Source of the DNA: Mactromeris polynyma | Taxonomy: Eukaryota; Mollusca; Bivalvia; Venerida; Mactridae | DNA length: 64,000 nucleotides | Direction of reading: 5' to 3' | Assembly: GCA_032209605.1 (NCBI GenBank) | Contig: JASFXZ010000018.1 | Location: forward strand, 6,885,904 to 6,949,903 | Shown here: positions 48,607 to 60,023 of the stretch, in pieces | How the letters are laid out: each line of letters begins with the position of its first letter | Position numbering within the stretch: the first letter of the stretch is position 1 | The notes under the pieces: model-generated | Databases searched by the model: none | What the model saw: the letters and a program-made list of their open reading frames with translations, nothing else | What the model was told of the DNA's origin: nothing | Program-made: the position numbers and the translations under genes

Positions 48607-50760
48607 TGTAGTTTTCAAGGCGGAAATCATTAACAAATCAGTATTATAAAAGCTAAGGATTCGTCCGAGTTCAATTTTATTCCCTGACAGAAAATGCTGT
48701 TCACCCTAATTTACATACAAGCATAAGTATGTGTGCAGAACAAATTAAATAACTACAAGCTTACGGGCGCTGCTATGCAAAGAGAAAGAAATTGGTATAA
48801 TTTTGATTGTTGAACTTCAGTTATGTGTAATTAAAAAGTTCATAGGTCAGGAAATAGAATTGAAAACGTTTAGCAGTGGCAGCATTAATAGATGTTAAGA
48901 ATAAGAGTTTGTGACATAATAATTGAATAGTGATTTCGCTTCTGCTTTAGCTGTCATGTACAAAGGCTACAATTAAGCTATTAATGCTTGCGATTTGTCT
49001 GCCTTTCCTTATGTCATGCAAACGTCTTGTTGAGGTTTGGAAAACGTACCTGTAAGGAAAACGTCTTAAGAACCTCCTAAAGACGTGTACATTGCAGGAC
49101 TTGGCAAAGCATTTTCAAGGTTTTTTAACAGTCATCAACACGTTCAGAAAACTAAACCGATACGTCGACGAAATGTAACACTTTTGGGTGACGGCAACGT
49201 CTTCAGCACTTGTTAGCTGGAAACGTCTGGAAACGTCTCCGTCACGTTCAGGTAACGTAGAATGGTTCACTGGGTCACGTCATCAAGTATTTTCAATATC
49301 ATTTCCCGCTAATTGTATGAAAAAAATGACTCATTTTAACAACAGTTTTTACTTTACTCGAACGGATAATAGCTCCAATTTCAGCGTGCTCCGGTCATAC
49401 GCTTATGAGGTTGCTATAGAAACAATAACACATGTACCGTTATAACAATTACCAAAATAATTAAATCCATGAAAAAGTGAATGTTAAAGAATTGTGTGAT
49501 GTAAAGCTAAGCATTGGAATAGCGTGTGTAAGGAAAAAATAAAGGTTGTCTACGAACTTTCCGGACAACACTTAGAACCATCTGATGCACATTGATCAAT
49601 AACAAATGTAAGAATGTGCAATAATTTGGTAAGAGTCAACAACGACCTAGTACGGTTAATGCATGCGCAACTTCCAACGGTTGTTTACAAGTCACGAGAA
49701 ATGTCAAGTTCTGCGGAACGTATGAACACCAGAAATGATATTTCCATTTATTTCATGAACATAATAAAGTTGTGGATACAATTGGGTGAAACCGGACAGG
49801 GATTCTAATATTGAGAAGATGGGTGGGGTTTGTACTGCTATTGCTTCTGAAATGTTATTTTGTTAGAAACCCGACCGCACAGCTCAACACTGATGAGTTC
49901 AAACGATGATGGACTCAGAATATGATGTTCTTCAATTGGTTAAGGCAGCTTTCGAGTTACATTAAGTGAAATGCCGACTGAGGTTGTCGAATAAAGGATA
50001 TCATTGTGCACAGTTTGTATAAAAACAGAACAATTTTGGAGAAAGGAACATTTTATTGTATGCATTATACAAAAAGATGAAACGTATGATAGTAGTCAAT
50101 TGGAAAATCCATTATTTGAGTAAGTCGACAAAAAGATAACATCAGGTCACTTGACTAAAAAATAGTCCGGCTAGTCATGTGGTCATGTGAGATACACTCC
50201 TGTGACCAAGTGACCTGATCGAAATTACTGCAAGTGACAGGATAAATCAGTCATTCTGATGTGTTGCAAACTAAGAATATTCCTACTTCCACCGGAAATT
50301 ACCTTTTGTCATGGTTATTATCGTGATATAAAATATAATGAACAAAATTGCTCACATGTTTCGTTCAAATCGTTGAATATATTATTAAACTATATGTATC
50401 AATTTTCAATGTGTTACCGTAAGTGAAACTAAAAGGTACGTGTAGTTTATTTCCTAGCGCAATGCAAACTTTGCGTAATATATGGTTTTGTTTTAAAAGC
50501 ATTAGTACTGCAGTATTGGTTGACTAACAATGAAACAAACAACACGGGTTTATACAGTTCATGATACTATGTTTATTCTACAAAAAAGCAAAAAGCAAAC
50601 AACAATGTTGACGTCGTTTATAGCGTAATTTTAATGAATCATGGAAATCTTTCGTATACAAGGAATCGTTACAAACGTGTAATGAACAAACACACCTCTT
50701 GCCTTATGGGATGGCCATTGTGTGTTGATTACAAAAATACGTAAATTGATAACACTTGGT

Positions 50761-51601
50761 TTACTGTTTATTCACCAATATTCCAGAGAATCCGGTGGCG
50801 TACCTATCTGTTGGTGAAGTCCCGGCGGCATTACCTTCGCCTGCCACCCATAATGAATCGCCAGCAATGACATCGGCTACAGTTGTGACTCCACCCATAT
50901 TCCAACCTGATGTTTGACCGGCATACACGAATTCAAGGACCGTCTGTTTACTTCCATTCGAATGCATCATGGAAAACGCACCGTGCTTTCCCCCAGGATT
51001 TCCTAGGGTCATTGAAAAGATGTAGGTACCATTATATGGCACCGTAAATATGCCGGTGTACCGATCGTATCCATTCCCAATGTTTAGACCTACTTGATCG
51101 AAAACGATAATTTGGCCTTTGACCACAGGACCGATGGTCGTACTAAGCACACTCCTGAATGCCACATTTGGTGTCTTTGTCAGTTGTGAAAGTTCTGAAA
51201 CCAAAACATAAATTGTACATTGTATTGCACAGTAATTCAATACCTAGATTTCTGCACACTCATTTATTAAATGAAATAAGTAACAATTCTTTTCTGAAAT
51301 ACCAAGTTAGTGAATAAATAGTAAAAAAATTATATCAATTAAGATTCCAATGGTTTGGTAGGACTCCTTTGGTTTGTAAAACTGAAAAAAATTATCTCAT
51401 TTTTATATCCAAATAATACGTAAAGTTACCTTGTACTTCTTGATTAAGCCCACATACTTCATTCTTCAACTTCAGTATTTCAATTTCCAATTCGAGCACT
51501 TTTTTATTAATACTCTCAATATCCACAGGCTCATTACCAAGACATAAACCAATTAGACAAAACTGTAGACATAAGATTACCAGTGATGTTTCTTTAGCCA
51601 T
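50761..51601 (-). CDS. Secreted coiled-coil C1q-domain protein, gene 4 of unit B (2 exons)
   Basis: Predicted 201-residue secreted C1q protein. Exon 1 is 51430-51601 (172 nt: signal MAKETSLVILCLQFCLIGLCLG and coil KKVLELEIEILKLKNEV) and exon 2 is 50761-51194 (434 nt with stop), separated by a 235-bp phase-1 intron. There is no 72-nt coil exon. The C1q domain begins PNVAFRSVLSTTIGPV and is close to gene 3, but has its own central stretch (KHGAFSMMHSNGSKQ, QTSGWNMGG) and ends YATGFSGILVNKQ, with Ala where gene 3 has His. Downstream flank to about 49,570 resembles that of gene 3, so gene 4 looks like a gene 3 C1q exon joined to a different first exon. This gene is complete only in unit B. Confidence 0.9.
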
Positions 51602-52164
51602 TTTAGTTAATTCACGCAAACTGCTTGGTCGCAACTAACAGAATGATTTGAAACAATCTCAATAAGGAAGAAGAGGAACGTTGACATCGGGTCGTCATTT
51701 CTTTTGTTATATTCGCCTTGTTCAACGATAACAAGGAAATTTATTGCTAATCAAGATAGTCTTTTTTCACAATGGTAAAATGTATCACCAAAATTGCAAA
51801 ACATTTTGTTGTCTTCAAATTACGGTTGTTAGACGACATTGATAAATAGGAAAATAGCTATTTGACATAGTAACAAAACTGTACATAACTCGAGGCAGAA
51901 AATGTGATTATCGTTCGATTTATCAGCTAGGCATGGGATGTTAAAGATGCTATCGTGGAACGAAACTACACCGTCAACCATCCACCAAATATCTGTAACA
52001 AAGTACAACATAAAACTTACACAATTGTAGTTATGTAAAGTGTTCTTTTCATTTTGAGTTTCTTAAACCGAACGAGTTCGTACATTAATTCGCTTTCTTT
52101 GCCAGTCAGATTCACTGAGATTCAGTGAAAACTAGAGAATATCAATGATACCAATGAATGCATT

Positions 52165-52394
52165 TGTTTGGAGACCAGTCTCGGAGTGCAAAAAGGTTAT
52201 AACAGTGTTTGGAGACCAGTCTCGGAGTGCAAAAAGGTTATAACAGTGTTTGGAGACCAGTCTCGGAGTGCAAAAAGGTTATAACAGTGTTTGGAGACCA
52301 GTCTCGGAGTGCAAAAAGGTTATAACAGTGTTTGGAGACCAGTCTCGGAGTGCAAAAAGGTTATAACAGTGTTTGGAGACCAGTCTCGGAATTC
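52165..52394. repeat. 41-bp tandem repeat, about 5.6 copies, unit B
   Basis: Same array as 15259-15447, one unit longer and more homogeneous. Confidence 0.93.
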
Positions 52395-52804
52395 AGCCTT
52401 GCCATTGGTCAGTTACAAAAGCGCAATCAGGATTTTCAGTGAGTTTGAGAGACCGGTTCTCAAAGTCAGACTTTCAACCACAAATGATCCTAGCAGAAAT
52501 AATTTTGTGACCTGGTCAATGTACTTATAATCGTTTTATTAACCCATTTACTCGTATTTTCTCTAAGACATATCTTCAAATTATCAAGGTCACGATTGTA
52601 AATAAATGATAAAAAATACATGTCATCTTTTTAAATGGGTAAGACTTTATGCCGTTTTTCAAAAACATCTGCACATGTCAGGTGGTCAGATTTAACCGCG
52701 TTCCGGGGTTACCAACCAATACTAATCTGTTCTTTCGCAAACATCTGACAACTTCCCTCATGATTTTTGATGCATCATCTACAGTCAAATCGTATCGGAG
52801 AACA

Positions 52805-53372
52805 TACACCTCACCTGAGATTCAAATCTACGCCTAAACCGAGATTCGAACCCAAGATTCAAACCTACACATCACCCGAGTTCAAACCTATACTTCACCC
52901 GAGATTCGAACCTACACATCACCCGAGATTCGAATATACACCTCACTCGAGATTCGAACCTACACCTCACCTGAGATTCAAACCAACACCTCACTTGAAA
53001 TAAGAACCTACACCTCACCCGAGATTCGAACTTACACCTTACCCGAGATTCAAACCTATATTTCACCCGAGATTCGAACCTACACATCACCCGAGATTCG
53101 AACCTACGCCTCACCTGAAAATCAAACCAACACCTCACCCGAGATTCAAACCTATACTTTACCCGAGATTCGAACCTACACATCACCCGAGATACGAACC
53201 TACACCTCACCTGAGATTCAAACCAACACCTCACCCGAGATTCAAACCTACACCTCACCTGAGATTCGAACCTACACCTTACCCGAGATTCAAACCTATT
53301 CTTCACCGGAGATTCGAACCTACACATCACCCGAGATTCGAACCTACACCTCACCTGAGATTCAAACCAACA
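52805..53372. repeat. 24-bp B-box-like minisatellite, about 23 copies, unit B
   Basis: Orthologous to 15857-16405, with a different order of GGTTCGAAT and GGTTTGAAT variants and about one unit more. It directly precedes the LINE relic in both units. Confidence 0.92.
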
Positions 53373-53447
53373 CCTCAGCGACGCCACACCTTACGCCTTC
53401 CATTCAGCATATCTATACAAACCTGTACTCATCAGCGAAAATTTCAC

Positions 53448-55008
53448 ATGTCCACAGATCTTGCACAGAAGATGTCGCCCATGCAGTTAAGAAGCGTAAA
53501 CTGGGGAAAAGTTGAAGCGTCGATAAAAGCTAATATGAACACTTTACTTACGGGAACGATATACTTTATCGCGCACATAGTATACTGTTCACAGCGATGC
53601 TTTCCCATGAATAAAGCCACCAAAATAACACGTCATAAGGGTGGTAAGAAGCGTAAAGACGATCCAGATAGCTATAGAGCGATCTCATTAACATCGAGCA
53701 TCCTAGAAATGTTTGAAATCCCTATCCTGAAATTGTTCACACCCCAAGTGTTGAATGAGATTAGCCTACAAGAAGGAAGCTTCCAAAACGAGCTTGGATG
53801 TGTAATGTCCTTATTTCTACTTATAGAGTGTATATTATACGGAAAAGAAAACAATAGTAAAGTATGTGTTGCTTTCATCGATGCACGTCAAGCATTCGAC
53901 CGTTCTATACAGAATGGATATTTACCACAATATATACAACGTGATACGTTGCATGTACATGTCAATGCAAAGTCGGGTCCGTATTCAATTATATGAATCT
54001 GACTGGTTCCCAATATTACAGGGGGTTAGACAAAACCTCAGTACCTTTTATGTATTAACTATCTTATCAACGAACTAGAGGCTAGCAATCTTGTTGTTTG
54101 TGTATATAACTTTAATATTTCCAGCCCAGCAGTAGCAGACGACATGTTACTGATATCATACTCGAAGACAGGACTTCAAAAATGCTTAACATATGTAATG
54201 ATTATGCTAACATATGGAGGTATCTCTACAATTCTAGAAAATGTACTATCATTGTGTTCAACAAATGTATGTGCTGCTCTATAACATCAAACTTGTAGAA
54301 AACTACGCGATACACTCCTAAGCATCATGAACAATTCTTTCCAAACTGCGAGTCTCAGTCCTGCATTTTGGAGACCAATCTACAAACATGTTGTACTACC
54401 GAAGGCTTTATATGGATGTGTCTTATGAAACAACATAACACCTGCAAGCATTCTCACGCTCGAGCGTTCGCATCGATTTTGCGTAAAACTTTTTGTAAAC
54501 ACACTGTTGCATTACCTGAACGACGAATGGCAAGTGACAGGCTTTATACCGGATATAATGCGAATCTTACAAATTTACAATCCCAGCGACTACATAATGT
54601 TGTTCCTTAAGGACGGTACATTTCCAGCAAAAAATCAGTGGAAATCAATTCTATCACGGCATGTGTACGACACAGAATTGCACCACAGGATTGAACGTAT
54701 AAACCGTAAAATTTCGGATATCACAACCGAAGGTATTTTCTTCGCTAAACGGCCATGCATTAATTGGCAACTTGGTCGTCAATACCCACAATGTAGAAAT
54801 CAGTACGAATGCGCTGCCAAAACACGTGTTAGACTGATGTCCTACTCACCATCTAATACATGCCTTGACCTAACATTTGACTATACATGAAGTTTTCAGT
54901 TGCCCACACTATGAATCGTCAAGAGTCGTGCTCTGGTGCAATTTAATAGATTGGTATGACGAAATATATTTCACTATTGAACAAGTCGTGCATCAGTCAG
55001 TGTTATGA
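53448..55008 (+). pseudogene. Degenerate LINE (non-LTR) reverse transcriptase relic, unit B
   Basis: Several frames together give recognisable blocks of a LINE-type reverse transcriptase, in order: KKRKDDPDSYRAISL and FQNELGCVMS (about 53650-53810), the catalytic block VCVAFIDARQAFDR (near 53865-53910), WFPILQGVRQ (near 54005), the second catalytic block VADDMLLIS (near 54135), VLPKALYGCVLW with LERSHRFCVK (54390-54490), and a C-terminal tail with CPHY near 54905. Stops and frameshifts split it, so it is inactive. The 5' part of the element is missing and the frame begins just after the B-box-like minisatellite. This copy is uninterrupted and shows the empty target sites of two insertions found in unit A. 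Confidence 0.75.
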
Positions 55009-55638
55009 CATGTTATCAGGAACGTGCTCATTTTTGTTCTCGGTTCAGAAAATACGCAATACGCCTGTTGTAAATAGTTAACACACCTTCGATGAATCAT
55101 AGCTTGTAAATGTTATTCACCATACTGGTTAACTGTTGCGTCACAACTTGATTCTGGACATTGTATCGAATTTATTGCCTCAATTATCATATGATTATTA
55201 TAAATAGTGTCGCTTGACTCATGTACATTGTTCAAATGCATGTTCATTCAAGTCTTCATCGTCTGATAAGCAAACTTGGTTTATGTTTTTGGTCTGTCAT
55301 TTTGTTTATATTCCTGAATACTCATGTTTTCAATGTTTGATTAATGTAATGTGTTCATTTTGCTGATTGTTTTGCCAATGATTTATATATGTTGTTTATA
55401 TAATATGCAACCTGTCTTCCATGTCTGATTATTGTAATGAGTTTACTTTGATGTTTGATCAGTCATTGATATTGTACGGCCAAGATCTGAAGGCACAATA
55501 ACATTGACAAAACGTCATTGTTGGATCAGTCCATATCAAATTGCAGGTTTATTCAATGATCATGATCAAATAAGCGCTTTTTCCGACGTTGAAAAAGAAC
55601 ATATAAATGTATAGATATCAAATATGTGTGTTTATTAC

Positions 55639-55710
55639 AAAGCGTCATGGATACGCATCTGAATCTCAACGCAGACTATCCGGGTTCGAATCCTGACATT
55701 CGTTTTTTTT
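55639..55710 (+). other. Degenerate tRNA-Arg-like sequence, unit B
   Basis: Same sequence as 27889-27960, including the B box and T run; no base that would repair the acceptor stem. Confidence 0.4.
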
Positions 55711-55777
55711 CATTAATTATTTTTAGTATCATGATTTTCACGAAATATGTTGGTGTAACGCAGCAAACTAGATAAAT

Positions 55778-56047
55778 ATGTGTAAACATAAAACTATTTT
55801 GGCAAAAAAGATTGAGAAACGTTTCGTGTTGTCGCAGCAAGACAGAGGCATTGTTTCAAAAGTTCACGACATCTGTGTACAAGAGGTTTTTATGAAGCGG
55901 CCTGTGGTTACGTTGGCTTGTCCAAGAGAAACAACTCCAATGACTGATACGTCAGAAAGGACGGTGTCGCGAATTAAATGGACTGCAGTGAAAATCGTTT
56001 CATATCATTGTATTGCTTTGATCTTGCCGTGGTTCACAAGACAGTAA
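55778..56047 (+). CDS. Small ORF with an HTH-like segment, unit B
   Basis: Counterpart of the 28028-28297 frame, 89 codons, with the same SERTVSRIKW motif. Differences (Asn to Ile, Glu to Lys, Ile to Val, Ala to Glu, Phe to Cys) are spread over conserved and variable positions. Probably a transposon-derived remnant; real expression is doubtful. Confidence 0.35.
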   Translation: MCKHKTILAKKIEKRFVLSQQDRGIVSKVHDICVQEVFMKRPVVTLACPRETTPMTDTSERTVSRIKWTAVKIVSYHCIALILPWFTRQ

Positions 56048-56349
56048 TAAATAAATGATATGATTTTAAACACGATTCATCAGCCTTTTTAATAAATCCA
56101 GCACAGACGCTGCTGATGAGCCATGCTTTGCAATATTTTGCATACGAGTTTGTTCAATATTGATATGCTTATGGTAGTGTTTTAATTGTTAAAAACGAAA
56201 CGAATTTATATATTCTGACAACAAAGAACGGAATATGAATGGAAATTAAATATAACATAATCATGTACCTATAGAAGGATAACTTAAGAAAAATATTTTC
56301 TAGAAGTATAATATATTGTATCACTGTGAATAAAAATAAAACACATATT

Positions 56350-56414
56350 TAAGGCTCGAACCTATAACCTCTAGATTGCTAAGTGACTACTCACCTAATT
56401 GAGCTACAGAGGTA
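56350..56414 (-). other. tRNA-like sequence with A and B boxes, unit B
   Basis: Minus strand: CCTCTGTAGCTCAATTAGGT (A box) and GGTTATAGGTTCGAGCC (B box) at tRNA spacing, with the CCTCT/AGAGG context. In unit A (28538-28584) a deletion of about 85 bp removed the B-box half. Probably a SINE head or tRNA pseudogene. Confidence 0.45.
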
Positions 56415-59400
56415 CACATAAGTACATACTTGAATAATTGTTCATGTTTCGAAATTGTGTACGAAACAAGCGTTTATTGACCGAGACTCTAAATGATCGC
56501 CCATTTTTTTACGCAAAGTGAAACCGTCGGCTAATTAGCAAATATTATTGTGCCATCAGATCTTGGCCGCACTTATACTGCGTTTCTGTCCGTTTTGAAC
56601 ATCCTTGTGTGGTATGTAAGTATGCTTTATATTTGATTGCAATTTTGTTTTATGTGCTCTCTTACCTTAAAGGTAATTAGATGCCGACAAAACCACAAGT
56701 CAGTGATACGTCGCCTCTCTGATGTCAATACGTAACCCTATATGGATCATGGGTGGAAATTCAGACGACACACGGTAGATGTAATTCTGCGTTACGGTTT
56801 ATATCACCTTATTTGCTGGGCAGTCCGTGTTGTTGTTTAAAAGCGATATCGGAGGTGCTTAAGGACAATATGGCGGTATTGTTGGCGTCCCTCTTTGGTG
56901 TAAAATATCAAGCACGGTTTCGAAAGCGTAAAACAGTTAAACAGACTCACAAACATCGTTCAGACACAGAGGAAGAGTTGGCGTACCAGAGGGGATGCTG
57001 CAACATTATCTATGCAACCGGAGATATGGTTAGTGTACTTATACAAACTTTGATGACGTTCTAATTTGTTTCAAAAATGATTATCAACAGATCAATCATC
57101 AACTTGATGAAGACCAACAATTTCGTTCTTTGGCAAAATCGAAAGTAGTATTGTGAATATATATTTGAGCGCTGCTGTTGGATTTCCAACCTTCTGTAAG
57201 TGACGTCATTTCAAGAAAACGTCACATGTGATGTCACTATGTGCAAGCAGGAAACAATATTTACTCCATATAGTCACTTTGTTTTCATATTGCCTTATGG
57301 GGTAAATGTTGCTTACTGTCAGTATATGGTGACGTCACATGTGTGGCGTTTTCTAAAATGACGTCACTTAAAGAAGAGGTTGGAAATCGTACAGCGGCGC
57401 TCAAATCATGATAAAACAATCCATGCTGGAACAGGGAATTGAACCCAGACTTCTGCATCATGTGAAGATCCAAGCAAATTTAAATATTTTCAGTAGAAAT
57501 CTATTAGTCAATTTTAATTTTAGTAGGTTAAAGTGTTGTTTTTTTGTATAAATATATTGTAGATTTTATTTTACACAGTCATGTAGGAATACCAAAACTA
57601 ATGAGTTCATGTACCGTAAAACCTCACTTTAAAATATCCTAGAATTATGACAACGTCTATTAATACTACCTGAGTAATTTATATGACAGTACTGTTTATT
57701 TTTATCTTTTCTTCTATATTTCAACTTGATAATCAGATTGCCTCAAAACAAAAACCAGCTTTCTCTGGGTCCAATGATGGTCTTATTGTTAGTGTTTTAC
57801 ATATATGCTTATTTCTATTATTCTATTTCAGAGTATTTCAAGGAATATCTGAAGTATATAAACATATACGGATGTCAATCCAATCTGGTGTTGAAAATTG
57901 ACGTTTAGTACTGTACTTCTCCAGTCAGCAAAATAATACATTCACTTTATACAGATGTCAATCCAATTTGATGTTAAAATTGACATTTATTATTGTACTT
58001 TCCAATTATGTTTTTTATAAAGTAGAAATTTGGTCTAATGAATGAATATGTTACACATAACATGTATGTGAGTTTCATATTTATTAATTGCGTTGTTTCC
58101 ATGTATTGTAATGTGGCATATTCAGAGCAGTGAAAAATGAATATGATTATTATGTTTTGAAGTGTTATTTGCATATTTTGGCACTTTTCATACACAGTAA
58201 AATGATGATTCTATAGTATTCAATTAGATATTATTGATGTTTGGCATGTGTTTGTACACCGGTTAATTGAACTTACTGTTGTAATGATATATGCTTTGAT
58301 GTACAAATGATTGGGCCGGAGGCCATTTATAATGAAAATAAACAATACAATACAAAATATATATGTGTTTCAAAAGCACTTAATTAAAAGTTAACTGAAG
58401 TTAAAAAGCTGACACGTTAGACATTTTAAATGATAACTCCCTTTGAAGAACACAAACATATATACGGTTTATGTATTTTATTTGAAATTAACATAACCCT
58501 CTGTAAGATTATCCGTGTTACACAAAATCTTAGTTATTATTTCTTCAAGTTTATTATTTCCAAAGATTTGATAAAAATGCATTTTTGTGCCCCTTTTCCT
58601 GATATGTCTTTGTTTGATAAAAATAACAATGGTAATTCAATTCTGTGGAGATGTTTCAAATATTTTGACATTTTATGTTTTATATTGTTTCTGCACTTGA
58701 TAACTCCTTGTTTTCTCAAGTGTAGTTTACTAGTTTGGGCTCTTTTTATTAATATGTAAGATGATTTCTTCAGCCATACCCCATTTTCAACAGATGTTGG
58801 GTTAGAAAAGGTGGTTTTGAGGTGTGTTGATAAATTATAATTTTACAAAAAAGTACAATGACAAACTTGTACTTTTTCCACAAAAACTAGCGGATAACAT
58901 GTTATGCTTAACAAATTACAGGAAATCTAAGAATCGTAGTTATAAAGATTTTTTTATTTCACCAGTGGATACCCTTAAACGTTGTCTCATAACGTCAATA
59001 AAGTTGAAGTCTTTTGTTGGCGTTTTTATAGTCTAAAGCTAAAGTTATGAAATGCTGTCAAGTGAAAAATTAATATGGTTCAAAATTAACACAATTATCA
59101 GCAAAATACAAGTAACGATTTGCACGGGATTCACAAAACTGGATCATGGGCAGCGGATGTCCTTGATATATCCTGACATGTTATTGAAAAGCGGTCAGTG
59201 GGGTGGTATATGTCAAAAATAAAGTATGAAACAGGTAATGAAACAGGTAATCAGCCAAAAAGTTTGGTGCGTTTCCATTGAACATGGATATATGAAGAAA
59301 ATCATCGAGATTCTGGCCATGACAATAATGCTTGTTTTAGTCATTTCGTCCGTTTATACTTGAAATAGTTTTTTTTAATTGAGTTATACATTTGTAATAT

Positions 59401-60023
59401 TAATCGAGATAAATTACATACATTCTTGTTAAGAGATATTAAGGAGTTACAGGGAACGTGTTTGTCCATAAGCTAGACGATCGTGTTTTGATAGAAAAAC
59501 AAACCAACCAGCAGTTATAGTTTCACGCATGAGAGCATGTCTTTACCTAAATTGACATGGAACGGTCCTGAAAGCTCATATACATGTTCCTTGTCAATCT
59601 AACAGTATATTATTTTGTATATCAAGAACCCACGGTGATAACATATTTCATAAAAATTGCAACTTTGCTGAATTCACAGCGGTCAAAACCAATTATATAT
59701 TGTTAAAAAGATGCTTCGAACACAAAATATGAAACAACACAGACCTCATTTTCACCACCATCCACTGCTGTCGGTAAACACATTTGGCTGAAGTATTTGA
59801 AAACAGCAGAAAGAATTTTGCACTTTGCACTTTGTCGTGTCAAGGTATGTATTTCAGAGTCGAGAAATATAAACTGGAACGAATGAAAATGTGTCGATGT
59901 TTTTATTTACTAGAAAACGGTTGTTATAGTGCGGTTTTATTAACCGCGAACACATGAATATATTACCTCAATGTTGTTTCTTTATTTTAAAGTTGTATTC
60001 ATCAACAAGTTAAAGTTTCATTG

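Larger units (their letters stand above)
46876..49560. other. Unit-B-specific island
   Basis: About 2.7 kb with no counterpart in unit A. It contains the promoter-like hairpin segment (47455-47590), a 79-codon frame, the SINE at 48372-48606, and two zones rich in AACGT/ACGTC motifs (47,940-48,010 and 49,060-49,250). No recognised gene. Confidence 0.6.
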
